The notes below the pieces were generated by a model, which had not been told where the DNA came from, made no database searches, and saw only the letters and a list, made by a program, of their open reading frames with translations. DNA of 64,000 nt from Vibrio renipiscarius (GTDB lineage Bacteria; Pseudomonadota; Gammaproteobacteria; Enterobacterales; Vibrionaceae), in contig NZ_JTKH01000003.1 of the NCBI RefSeq assembly GCF_000827885.1, positions 186,001 to 250,000 of the forward strand, written 5' to 3'. Of the stretch, positions 32,933-41,552 are shown piece after piece (the first letter of the stretch is position 1; every line of letters begins with the position of its first letter). A program made the translations under genes and the position numbers.

Positions 32933-34591
32933 ATGACTAAGATTGTAATCGTCGGTGGTGTTGCCGGTGGCGCATCCGCCGCAGCGCGTGCGCGACGTTT
33001 AAGTGAAGACGCACAAATCATCATGTTTGAACGTGGGCCGTTTGTCTCGTTTGCCAATTGTGGTTTGCCTTATCACATCGGTGGCGACATACAAGAGCGC
33101 AGCAAGTTGCTTCTCCAAACCCCTGAAAGTTTCCTTGCTCGCTTCAATGTTGATGTGCGCGTGATGAATGAAGTGCATTCCATCAACCGCCAAGCAAAAA
33201 CAATCACGGTTAAGAACTTACTTGATGGATCCGAATACCAAGAAAGCTATGATTATCTTCTGCTGAGTCCAGGCGCAGGCCCTATCGTACCCGCAATTCC
33301 GGGCATTGATAATCCACTGACCCATTCTTTGCGTAACATCCCTGACATGGACCGCATCATTAACACGCTGCAAAGCAAGCAAACCAAACATGCCACTGTC
33401 GTGGGTGGCGGCTTTATTGGTTTAGAAATGATGGAAGCCTTCCACCAGCTTGGTATCAAAACCAGCGTGATTGAGATGGCTAACCAAGTGATGACGCCAA
33501 TGGATAAAGAGATGGCCGGTTTTGCGCATGCGGAGATCCGCGCACACGGCATCGACTTACGGCTGAACACCGCATTAAGCGCGGTGGAATATATCGAGAC
33601 CGATGATACTCGTGAATTAAGCCTTACCCTCAGTAACGGCGAGCAGCTGAATACTGACATCCTGATCATGGCGATCGGGGTGCGTCCTGAAACCAAATTA
33701 GCACAAGAAGCCGGTCTAAAAATTGGCGAGCTGGGCGGTATTTGGACCAACCCAAGCATGCAAACCAGCGATCCATCGATTTACGCTGTGGGTGATGCGA
33801 TCGAAGAGCAAGATTTTGTTACTGGCGCAGCAACTCTGGTGCCGCTAGCCGGCCCGGCTAACCGTCAAGGCCGCATGGCTGCCGACAACATGCTCGGCCG
33901 CAATGAAACCTACCAAGGCACGCAAGGCACCGCGATTTGTAAGATCTTCGATTTAGCCGTGGCATCCACCGGCAAAAATGAGAAGCAACTGAAGCGTGAA
34001 GGGATCGCTTACGAGAAAGTCTTCGTTCATACCGCTAGCCACGCCAGCTACTATCCGGGAGCCGAAACCGTTTCATTTAAGCTGCTGTTCGATCCAACAA
34101 CCGGCAAAATCTTCGGCGCGCAAGCGGCGGGGAAAGATGGCGTTGATAAGCGTATTGATATTATGGCGGTCGCACAACGTGCTGGCATGACGGTCGATCA
34201 ACTGCAGCATTTAGAGCTGACCTACGCGCCCCCTTACGGCAGCGCGAAAGATGTGATTAACCAAGCAGCCTTTGTTGCCAACAACATCATTAAAGGCGAC
34301 GCGACGCCGATTCATTTTGATGAAATAGAGTCGCTCACTGACAATCAATTGCTACTCGATGTACGTAACCCTGGCGAACGCGCGAACGGCAACCATCTCG
34401 CAGGTGATATCAACATTCCGGTAGACCAACTTCGTCACCGTATGGATGAATTACCAAAGGATAAGGAAATCGTCATCTACTGCCAAGTTGGGTTACGCGG
34501 TAACGTCGCTTACCGACAATTGGTCAATAACGGCTATAAAGCACGTAATCTGATTGGCGGTTTCCGTACCTATCAATTTGCCAAAGCGTAA
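32933..34591 (+). CDS. CoA-disulfide reductase / persulfide reductase with rhodanese domain
   Basis: 552 residues from the ATG at 32933; GGAGAAG lies just before it. FAD-binding GGVAGGASAAARARR at residues 8-24 and the redox-active Cys43 in FANCGLPYHIGG mark the CoADR family; the second dinucleotide motif is VVGGGFIGLEMMEA (about 157-170), and VYAVGDAIE-like IYAVGDAI near 289 binds FAD. A C-terminal rhodanese domain (about 455-552) has its Cys517 in YCQVGLRG. Members reduce CoA disulfide, or persulfides and polysulfides, using NAD(P)H. No cluster partner is adjacent. Confidence 0.9.
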   Translation: MTKIVIVGGVAGGASAAARARRLSEDAQIIMFERGPFVSFANCGLPYHIGGDIQERSKLLLQTPESFLARFNVDVRVMNEVHSINRQAKTITVKNLLDGSEYQESYDYLLLSPGAGPIVPAIPGIDNPLTHSLRNIPDMDRIINTLQSKQTKHATVVGGGFIGLEMMEAFHQLGIKTSVIEMANQVMTPMDKEMAGFAHAEIRAHGIDLRLNTALSAVEYIETDDTRELSLTLSNGEQLNTDILIMAIGVRPETKLAQEAGLKIGELGGIWTNPSMQTSDPSIYAVGDAIEEQDFVTGAATLVPLAGPANRQGRMAADNMLGRNETYQGTQGTAICKIFDLAVASTGKNEKQLKREGIAYEKVFVHTASHASYYPGAETVSFKLLFDPTTGKIFGAQAAGKDGVDKRIDIMAVAQRAGMTVDQLQHLELTYAPPYGSAKDVINQAAFVANNIIKGDATPIHFDEIESLTDNQLLLDVRNPGERANGNHLAGDINIPVDQLRHRMDELPKDKEIVIYCQVGLRGNVAYRQLVNNGYKARNLIGGFRTYQFAKA

Positions 34592-34627
34592 GCGGTAAAG
34601 ACTCACGAATACCGCTGTAGATTCAAA

Positions 34628-34656
34628 CCGTCATTCTCGCGCAATCGGGAATGACG
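34628..34656. terminator. long hairpin between convergent genes (REP-like)
   Basis: CCGTCATTCTCG facing CGGGAATGACGG with a five-base loop: 12-base stem. It could serve as a terminator for both flanking genes; such CGTCATTC..GAATGACG hairpins are commonly dispersed in gammaproteobacterial genomes. Confidence 0.7.
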
Positions 34657-34668
34657 GGAGAACAGGCG

Positions 34669-35559
34669 TTAAAAATAGGACTTAATCTTTTCTCGTAACC
34701 ACATGTTGGCTGGGCTTCGCCTCTCGCGATTATGAGCTAATAAGCGATATTTGACCGGCTTGAGCGTAAATGGGCAATCCAACACTTGGATGCCGAGCTT
34801 ATCGGCAAATGCCGTGGCGATGCTTTCCGTCACAATCGCAATACAATCACTCGTCGAAACCAACGTCATTAGCGACACAAGAGAAGTGCATTCCGCCGCC
34901 ACTCGTCGTTCGCTTAAGCTCTCCTCCGTGAAATAGTCCGCCATATAGGTATCTTCCCGACGCAATTTCAACGTGATGTGCTTCTCGGCATAAAACTGCT
35001 CGCGAGTAATCGTACCTTCCACTCTAGGGTGCCCTTTCCTGGCAATAACAAGCACTCGGTCTTCAAACAGCTCTTCGATAAAAAATGAACCTGTCGAGTA
35101 GTTGGATAATTCAATCGCAAGATCGGCTTGATATTGATTAAGCGCTTGGATCAGCGCTTCCTCATTAGAATGAGTCGGTAGCAATTCAATAGTGACATTC
35201 CCCAAACTATCATCGGCTTCTAGTTTAGGCAGCAGCATTAGCATCACAGGTTCTGATGTATAAAGCACAAACTTACGTGGATTCTGGGTTGAAAAGCCCT
35301 CTAACCCTTCCAGCGCATTGCTAATTTGAACCAATGCAGGCTCAACATGGCGCATTAACTCTTGTGCATGCTGTGTTGGTGCAATCCCCCTACCTGAGCG
35401 AACAAATAACTGACTGCCCACCTGCTGTTGCAAACGCTTTAGTAAACCACTGACTCCCGGTTGTGTTAATCCCATCTCTTCCGCCGCTAAGGTAATCGAT
35501 TGATGGCGATACACCACCACAAACACTTTGAGCAAGTTTAGATCTATGTTCGTCAGCAT
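34669..35559 (-). CDS. LysR-family transcriptional regulator
   Basis: 296 residues from the ATG at 35559 (GGAG five bases upstream; an ATG 15 bases earlier is less likely because it contains that site). Helix-turn-helix: RHQSITLAAEEMGLTQPGVSGLLKRLQQQVG (about 18-48). Effector-binding domain: about 88-296. It is divergent from the alkylsulfatase across 116 bases, the usual arrangement of a LysR regulator and its target. Inducer unknown. Confidence 0.88.
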   Translation of the reverse strand: MLTNIDLNLLKVFVVVYRHQSITLAAEEMGLTQPGVSGLLKRLQQQVGSQLFVRSGRGIAPTQHAQELMRHVEPALVQISNALEGLEGFSTQNPRKFVLYTSEPVMLMLLPKLEADDSLGNVTIELLPTHSNEEALIQALNQYQADLAIELSNYSTGSFFIEELFEDRVLVIARKGHPRVEGTITREQFYAEKHITLKLRREDTYMADYFTEESLSERRVAAECTSLVSLMTLVSTSDCIAIVTESIATAFADKLGIQVLDCPFTLKPVKYRLLAHNRERRSPANMWLREKIKSYF

Positions 35560-35675
35560 CCCTTCTCCAAACATAACAATTCATGATGTGTTAAATACAG
35601 TTTCATGGATGTATTGCGATGTGTCAATCCGGTAGATTAACCCCATACCCGATACGCATCCCAAAGAGGTTCCCT

Positions 35676-37697
35676 ATGAAAACTCGTTTTACTCCTTCCG
35701 TTCTTTCGCTTGCCGTCATCGTTTCATTTGGCGCTGCCGCCAATGACTATGCCTCTATTGATACTTACGAGGGAAAACCCGCTTCTAAGTTCACGGAAAA
35801 TGCCAATACCGATTTAGCGAAAAGTCTTCCTTGGGACGATACCTCTGCGTTTGAACGAACGACCCGCGGGCTGATTGCTGAGTTTGGCACTCACGAAGCC
35901 GGTGAGCTAAAAAACCGTTTCGTCTACATGGCCGATATGTCTGTTAACGATTTACCCGCCACCGTTAACCCATCAATTTGGCGTCAAGGTATGCTGAATT
36001 ACGCGGCTGGCGGTTTGTATGAAGTCACTGATGGCGTCTATCAAATTCGCGGTGCTGACTTATCCAACATGACCATCTACCGCACTGACAACGGCTATGT
36101 GATTCACGACCCTCTATTGTCTCGTGAAGCGGCGGCCGCCTCTTGGGAATTTGCCAAGCAGCACTTACCGGCGATTAATGGTGAACACAAAATTACCGGC
36201 ATGATCTACTCACACATGCATGCTGACCATTTTGGTGGCTCTCGCGGAGTGTATGAATCTGGCGATTTCGCAAAAGACGCCGAAATCTATGCGCCAAAAG
36301 ACTTTATTAAAGAGCTTGCAGACGAGAATGTTATCGCGGGCTCCGCAATGGGACGCCGTGCAAATTACCAGTACGGGACCACCCTCGATACCAACACTAA
36401 AGGGATTGTGGACAACGCACTTGGCCTTGGTACATCACGCGGTGAAGTGACGCTAGTGGCACCAACGAAAGAGATCCAAGAACGTGAAAAAGTCATCAAT
36501 ATTGATGGACTCGATTTCCACGCCATCAACATGCCTGGAGCAGAAGCACCTGCAGAGATCATTCTCTACGTGCCGCAATACCGCTCGCTCAATACCGCGG
36601 AACTCACCTACGACGGTATGCACAATATTTACACGTTCCGTGGTGCTAAAGTTCGTGATGCCTTGGTTTGGACGAAATACCTCACTGAACTAAAAATGCG
36701 CTTTGTCGATTCTGGTTTAGTGGACAATATTCACGCCGCGCACTCAGCGCCGGTATGGGATAAGGCCGATACTGACGTCAATGAAATTGCGGAGTACATG
36801 GCACTGCAACGCGATAACTATGGTTTCATTCATAACCAAGCCATGCGCCTTGCAAATCACGGTGTCACTATCCACGATGTGGGTCGTCAAATAGAAGAGA
36901 TCATTCCACAATCTCAAATCGACACCTGGCACACCAACGGTTACCACGGCTCATACAGCCATAACGCTCGCGCAGTGGTCAACCTCTACCTTGGCTACCA
37001 CGATATGAACCCAGTAAACACGAACCCGTTACAAACGAAAGATCAGTCATGTGTGTATGTCAATGCCGCAGGCGCAGACGTCATGTATAAAGCCGGTATG
37101 ACGCATTTTAATGCCGGAGAATATCAAGAAGCATCGCAGCTGTTTAATGACCTAGTGCAATGTTTGCCGAACAACATTGATTACCGTTTTGCACTCGCGG
37201 ACAGTTTTGAACAACAAGGTTATCAGTCTGAAACCATGGCGTGGCGTAACAGCTATCTGCAAGGTGCGGTCGAGTTGCGTACTGGTGAGATCCAAGAGTC
37301 AATCAAACTTGCTTCACCAGATGTCATTGCCAACACACCAACAGGCATGTTCTTAGACTTTATTGCCGTGAGCCTAAACGCACCAAAAGCAGAAGCGGCG
37401 GATCTAAACTTCAACTTCGGTGTTTACCATCCAGATCTTGACGAGCGTTACTACGGTGAAGTGTCTAATGCGAACATGGCAAACATTGAGGTCGATAAGC
37501 TACCAAGCGTTGACTTTGAACTTATCATCAACAAAGCCGACTTCACTAAAGTAGTGCTTGGTGAAACGACACTCGAAGGGTTATTGAAATCAGGCCAAGC
37601 GGGTGTGAAAGGCGATGCCGCATTACTAGAGCAGCTTGCTGGCACTTTAGATAAGTTTGATGGCATGTTTGAAATTCTGCCAATGCCAAACAAGTAA
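35676..37697 (+). CDS. periplasmic alkylsulfatase (SdsA/YjcS type metallo-beta-lactamase fold)
   Basis: 673 residues from the ATG at 35676 (AAGAGG upstream). A signal peptide (cleaved near GAAANDY, residues 20-24) is followed by the metallo-beta-lactamase domain with the zinc motif HMHADHFGG (about residues 175-183), later E-x-x-x and a His-rich part near 340 (NIHAAHSAP). Then come the dimerisation domain (about 400-540) and a SCP2-like C-terminal domain (about 560-673). Relatives remove sulfate from long-chain alkyl sulfates such as SDS. The upstream 19 codons of the open frame are not supported. It is divergent from the LysR gene. Confidence 0.88.
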   Translation: MKTRFTPSVLSLAVIVSFGAAANDYASIDTYEGKPASKFTENANTDLAKSLPWDDTSAFERTTRGLIAEFGTHEAGELKNRFVYMADMSVNDLPATVNPSIWRQGMLNYAAGGLYEVTDGVYQIRGADLSNMTIYRTDNGYVIHDPLLSREAAAASWEFAKQHLPAINGEHKITGMIYSHMHADHFGGSRGVYESGDFAKDAEIYAPKDFIKELADENVIAGSAMGRRANYQYGTTLDTNTKGIVDNALGLGTSRGEVTLVAPTKEIQEREKVINIDGLDFHAINMPGAEAPAEIILYVPQYRSLNTAELTYDGMHNIYTFRGAKVRDALVWTKYLTELKMRFVDSGLVDNIHAAHSAPVWDKADTDVNEIAEYMALQRDNYGFIHNQAMRLANHGVTIHDVGRQIEEIIPQSQIDTWHTNGYHGSYSHNARAVVNLYLGYHDMNPVNTNPLQTKDQSCVYVNAAGADVMYKAGMTHFNAGEYQEASQLFNDLVQCLPNNIDYRFALADSFEQQGYQSETMAWRNSYLQGAVELRTGEIQESIKLASPDVIANTPTGMFLDFIAVSLNAPKAEAADLNFNFGVYHPDLDERYYGEVSNANMANIEVDKLPSVDFELIINKADFTKVVLGETTLEGLLKSGQAGVKGDAALLEQLAGTLDKFDGMFEILPMPNK

Positions 37698-37756
37698 ACA
37701 ATACTCGATAGTAAACTGTCCATAATAAACGGCCCATAATAACTGCCCATAATAAA

Positions 37757-37834
37757 TGGATATAAAAAATGGATATAAAAAATGGATATAAAAAATGGAT
37801 ATAAAAAATGGATATAAAAAATGGATATAAAAAA
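37757..37834 (+). repeat. six tandem copies of a 13-base unit
   Basis: TGGATATAAAAAA repeated six times without mismatch, just after the alkylsulfatase stop and directly before a terminator hairpin. It is preceded by looser repeats of CCCATAATAA. Confidence 0.93.
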
Positions 37835-37866
37835 GGACCGAACATTTTCATGCTCGGTCCTTTTTG
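37831..37866. terminator. bidirectional terminator
   Basis: AAAAGGACCGA ... TCGGTCCTTTTT, seven-base-plus stem flanked by A and T runs, so it can stop transcription from both sides (alkylsulfatase from the left, CNNM operon from the right). Confidence 0.88.
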
Positions 37867-37957
37867 TGCCCGTCACACCACATTGGGCTGATTGGCTTCG
37901 TCGCTATCGGTTATGGGATTAAACGTCAATCAATAGTAACGCTTATCCACAATGCGA

Positions 37958-38974
37958 TTAGTTTGCCGCTGTCGTGGGTAGAACACGTTTCAAAATGTCA
38001 GCCAATGTCACTACGCCAACCATTTTTCCGTCTTTACTTACCACCGCTAACTGCACACTCGCTTTACGCATACGCGCTAGCGCTTCGTAAACAGGTGTTT
38101 TTGAATCAAGCACATACGCATTACGTGCCACTTCGCGCGCCGGTTTTTCCGCCGGCTCTAGTAGCGTATCACGCACGTGAACCACTAACGGTTTTAGACC
38201 TGACTTGCCGCAAACAAGAATACGCAAGTGACCCGATGCCATCGCCGCAGCGCGCACTTCAGCAACGGTTGCATTCTTATCAACATGCGCCATCACCTGC
38301 CCTTCGGTGACCAAAGTTTCAACCGGGATTGAGCTGAGATCAATCAAGCCCGACAGCTGCTTTTGAATGTTTGGTTTCAGCGTACCCACTTTGCCTGAGT
38401 GCTCTACCAGTTGGCGAATCGTATCGACATCTTGTCCACCCACCGCTGCGCTTTCGACTGGCTCAACACCAGAGGCTTTTACCAAGCGGTTGGCAATACT
38501 GTTGATCCAGTTTAGCAACGGACGTAGCGGCCAAACGTAGGCTCTTGCCACAATACCGATGGCTAATGCTGATTTTTCAGGGTGCGCGATAGACCATGAC
38601 TTTGGCGCCATCTCACCCACAACTAGGTGCAAGAACGTCACAACGAACAAGGCAAAACCAAAAGCGGCAGCATCGGCGGCCCAATAAGGCAGCCCCATTG
38701 CAAGAAATACCGGACCAACCCATTGATCAACCGCAGGTTTGGTAACCGCACCTAACGCAAATGTACAGAAGGTGATACCCAATTGAGCACCGGCCAACAT
38801 CAGCGTTAGGTCATTCATACCGCGTAGTGCTGCGCGCGCAGAAGCGCTTTCAACCGCGATTTCTTCTAAACGGTGACGACGAGCGCCCATCAAAGCAAAT
38901 TCGATGATAACGAAAAAGCCACTCAATATAATCAGAGCGGTCGTCACTAGGGTGACAATCAAAGGATCGGTCAT
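37958..38974 (-). CDS. CNNM/DUF21-CBS membrane protein (short paralogue)
   Basis: 338 residues. DUF21 membrane domain (about 1-195, several helices; EFALMGARRHRLEEIA, LMLAGAQLGITFCTFALG, VVGEMAPKSWSIAHPEKSA) then two CBS motifs (about 215-335; GQVMAHVDKNATVAEV and LADILKRVL). Unlike its upstream neighbour it lacks the C-terminal CorC_HlyC domain. Relatives move magnesium or other divalent ions. It overlaps the upstream gene by four bases, so the two are translated together and are likely a heterodimer. Confidence 0.85.
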   Translation of the reverse strand: MTDPLIVTLVTTALIILSGFFVIIEFALMGARRHRLEEIAVESASARAALRGMNDLTLMLAGAQLGITFCTFALGAVTKPAVDQWVGPVFLAMGLPYWAADAAAFGFALFVVTFLHLVVGEMAPKSWSIAHPEKSALAIGIVARAYVWPLRPLLNWINSIANRLVKASGVEPVESAAVGGQDVDTIRQLVEHSGKVGTLKPNIQKQLSGLIDLSSIPVETLVTEGQVMAHVDKNATVAEVRAAAMASGHLRILVCGKSGLKPLVVHVRDTLLEPAEKPAREVARNAYVLDSKTPVYEALARMRKASVQLAVVSKDGKMVGVVTLADILKRVLPTTAAN

Positions 38975-40347
38975 GCTTCATCCTCCACGATTGGTTGCTC
39001 TACCAGTTTTACACGTACCGCCGTTGGTACATGTCGCTCAATACGTAACACGTCCACCTCTAGGTGGCGTGAAATCGGCTCGCCAGAAGCCAGCTCTGAC
39101 GGATCAATTGGCAGCGCAATAGTGACTGTGTCACCTTCCGCAGGCAATGCACCGCGTGCCGCAATCAACATACCCGCGATGGTTTCTACATCGCCGCGTG
39201 GCAAGTCGTAACCAATCGCACGTTCAACTTCATCGATATGAACATCGCCTTCCATCAACCACACGTTGCCACTTTCAGACACCACCGCATCGCCGTTGTC
39301 TTCATCATGCTCGTCGGTGATTTCACCCACGATCTCCATCGCCAAATCTTCGATCGTCAACACACCGGCAAAGCCGCCGTATTCATCGATGACACACGCC
39401 AATTGGTTGGTTGACGTGACTAGGTGCTCGAGAGCATCAGGTAAGCGCATCAAGGTTGGCAATACCGTTGCCGGTCGCATCACCTCGGAAACGGTGTCAT
39501 CCGCGTTACCCGCATCAATGTGTGCAAGCACATCAGACAGGTGTACCACACCCACTGGCGCGTCATCGTCATTGATCACTGGGTAACGAGTGTGGGCTTG
39601 CGCCATCAGCGACACCAATTCAGTCAATGTGGTTTCAGGTTCAACCCAATCCACTTGCGAACGAGGCACCATCGCATGTTCCACATCACGCTCAGGGAAA
39701 TCGAGGATACGATCCATCATCAGTGACAATTCCACTGGCAAGTCACCGCTTTCGCGTGAGTTGGCGATAATGTGGTGTAAATCTTCTTCTGATGCGCTGA
39801 CATCAAGGTCATGTACCGGTTCGATACGAACGGCACGCAGCAGTAAGTTAGCCGATTTATCGAAAAAGCTGATGATCCAACCAAACGCAGACATGTAAAT
39901 CAATGTCGAGCGAGACATCATGCGAGACATGGGTTCTGCGTTAGCAATCGCTAGGTTCTTCGGATAAAGCTCACCCATGATCATTTGCACAACCATCGCA
40001 ATACCAAGGGTAACCACAGTACCAATCGCAATGCCTGACTCAAGTGATAATCCAAAACCTTGCAGTAGTACACCCATCGATTGACCGACAAGAGGCTCGG
40101 CAACAAAACCTAATACTAGACCTGTCACTGTGATACCAAGCTGCGCACCAGACAACATAAAGCTGGTTCGTTTCGTTACCGCGAGAGCGCGTTTTGCGGC
40201 TTCATCACCATTGGCAGCTAAGGTGGCAAGTTTGGCTCTATCCACGGCCATATAGGCGAATTCTTGGGCAACAAAATAGCCGTTTATCGCTATAATTGCC
40301 AAGATGAATAGAATACCGAATAGAAGGGAAAGAAGAGGCTCAATCAT
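38971..40347 (-). CDS. CNNM/HlyC-CorC family transporter
   Basis: 458 residues: DUF21 domain (about 1-200; QEFAYMAVDRAKLATLA, MLSGAQLGITVTGLVLGFVAEPL, MGELYPKNLAIANAEP), two CBS motifs (about 215-345), and a C-terminal CorC_HlyC domain (about 355-445). It belongs to the divalent-ion transporter family often annotated as hemolysins; ion transport is the better supported role. First gene of a two-gene operon. Confidence 0.88.
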   Translation of the reverse strand: MIEPLLSLLFGILFILAIIAINGYFVAQEFAYMAVDRAKLATLAANGDEAAKRALAVTKRTSFMLSGAQLGITVTGLVLGFVAEPLVGQSMGVLLQGFGLSLESGIAIGTVVTLGIAMVVQMIMGELYPKNLAIANAEPMSRMMSRSTLIYMSAFGWIISFFDKSANLLLRAVRIEPVHDLDVSASEEDLHHIIANSRESGDLPVELSLMMDRILDFPERDVEHAMVPRSQVDWVEPETTLTELVSLMAQAHTRYPVINDDDAPVGVVHLSDVLAHIDAGNADDTVSEVMRPATVLPTLMRLPDALEHLVTSTNQLACVIDEYGGFAGVLTIEDLAMEIVGEITDEHDEDNGDAVVSESGNVWLMEGDVHIDEVERAIGYDLPRGDVETIAGMLIAARGALPAEGDTVTIALPIDPSELASGEPISRHLEVDVLRIERHVPTAVRVKLVEQPIVEDEA

Positions 40348-40684
40348 TGCTGTGTCCTCCCTTGAAACATAATGTCAGTAAGGGGTTACACAATCGACTA
40401 GAGTTGGGGTCCACAAATTAATCCTAAGTAATAATAAGAAGCACAGTATATTCCCGCAGTAGTAAATTCGTCTAGTTAATAGTTACATAGCACACTGATA
40501 ACAAAATCAGACAGAGTGAATCACTGAAAGAACCACCAGCTTAGGAAATACAACGCGCTACGGGCAACAAGAGCGCCCCAGCGAGCGCCCACCATTGACT
40601 GCGTTACTGCCTGTTACAATATAGAATCAGTGTAGCCCGTGTTTTCCATCTCGCCATCTCGACGAACAAGGCTTTTGCTATCGA
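40348..40684. other. intergenic region, no gene seen
   Basis: 337 bases between a divergent-looking pair of minus-strand genes; likely contains the promoter of the CNNM operon. No operator or RNA gene recognised. No magnesium-type riboswitch features could be confirmed. Confidence 0.4.
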
Positions 40685-40954
40685 TTAACGTAACTGACTG
40701 TCTTTACTTGCTCGACGGTTAAATAAGCTGCTTGCTTTAAAAAGCGCATCTTGCTTTTGCTGACACTCAACACACAACTCGACACCCGGGATGATCTGGC
40801 GACGAGCGGCGGGAATAAGCTCACCACACTCCAAACAATCGTCGGTCTCGTTGTACTCTTTATGAAGGTTTGCTCGCGCACGGTGAATCGCATCGTTCAC
40901 CGTGGCATCGATTTGATCTTGAACGCCACCATCTCTGGTGAATCCATTAGCCAT
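40685..40954 (-). CDS. DksA/TraR-family C4 zinc-finger protein
   Basis: 89 residues. The C4 zinc finger is C-L-E-C-G (about residues 40-44) and C-V-E-C (about 65-68); the family pattern I-P-x-x-R-x-x-x-P-G-V-x-x-C-x-x-C is complete. The N-terminus is short, like YbiI/TraR rather than DksA. Such proteins bind RNA polymerase in the secondary channel and alter stringent-response type promoters. ATG at 40954 is chosen because GGAG lies before it; an ATG four codons upstream is less good. Confidence 0.85.
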   Translation of the reverse strand: MANGFTRDGGVQDQIDATVNDAIHRARANLHKEYNETDDCLECGELIPAARRQIIPGVELCVECQQKQDALFKASSLFNRRASKDSQLR

Positions 40955-41069
40955 AATGATCTCCAAATGTAATGAATGACTCGGAGGGCATTATCCAGTA
41001 TCTCGCCTCTATTGATAATCCACTAGCAATGGGAATCACTATTACACTCAGGTAATAATCGTATTGGAC

Positions 41070-41134
41070 GGCAATATCAGAAGGCCATATTTGAGGGCCA
41101 TATTTGAGGGCAATATTAGAGGGCAATATTAGAG
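41070..41134 (+). repeat. five imperfect tandem copies of a 13-base unit
   Basis: Units GGCAATATCAGAA, GGCCATATTTGAG (twice) and GGCAATATTAGAG (twice) follow each other without gap. Intergenic. Confidence 0.88.
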
Positions 41135-41216
41135 GGCAACTAATGGTCGTGAGGCGAAATCCGTTGCGCTAATACGTCGCCCTAATGGCTGAGTTCTTTG
41201 CGGCTGAGTTTCTATA

Positions 41217-41360
41217 CGGCTTAGCGGCTTAGCGGCTTAGCGGCTTAGCGGCTTAGCGGCTTAGCGGCTTAGCGGCTTAGCGGCTTAGCGGCTTAGCGGC
41301 TTAGCGGCTTAGCGGCTTAGCGGCTTAGCGGCTTAGCGGCTTAGCGGCTTAGCGGCTTAG
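41217..41360 (+). repeat. 18 perfect copies of an 8-base repeat
   Basis: CGGCTTAG repeated 18 times without mismatch (144 bases). It lies between the terminator of the sugar-acid operon and the upstream region of the zinc-finger gene. Perfection implies recent slippage. Confidence 0.96.
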
Positions 41361-41396
41361 CTACAAGTTAAGCTCCCAACTTAAGGGGCTTCAAGC

Positions 41397-41431
41397 AAAA
41401 AAAAGAGACAAACCGAAGTTTATCTCTTTCG
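41397..41431 (-). terminator. terminator of the sugar-acid operon
   Basis: On the minus strand: AAAGAGA-TAAAC-TTCG-GTTTG-TCTCTTTTTTTT; an 11-base interrupted stem with a UUCG-like loop and eight T. It ends the transcript reading from 45397. Confidence 0.9.
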
Positions 41432-41552
41432 TTGTTACTCACCACTATTTAATCTCATTGGAGACCAAATAGCAGACCTTGTTCCCAATAACTTGGCGTG
41501 AGTATTTTTGAATCTGAGATGACTAAAGCACCTCATTTCAAACGGGTGCTAA

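Larger units (their letters stand above)
40955..41552. other. repeat-rich intergenic region
   Basis: 598 bases with no gene. It holds five tandem 13-base units (41070), an 18-copy 8-base repeat (41217), and the terminator of the sugar-acid operon (41397). Confidence 0.85.

Noticed and set aside
37451-37876. Minus frames with repeated FISIFYIHFLYP
   Set aside because: They are translations of the 13-base tandem repeat.
41217-41360. Possible CRISPR array
   Set aside because: Units are 8 bases with no spacers, so it is a simple tandem repeat.
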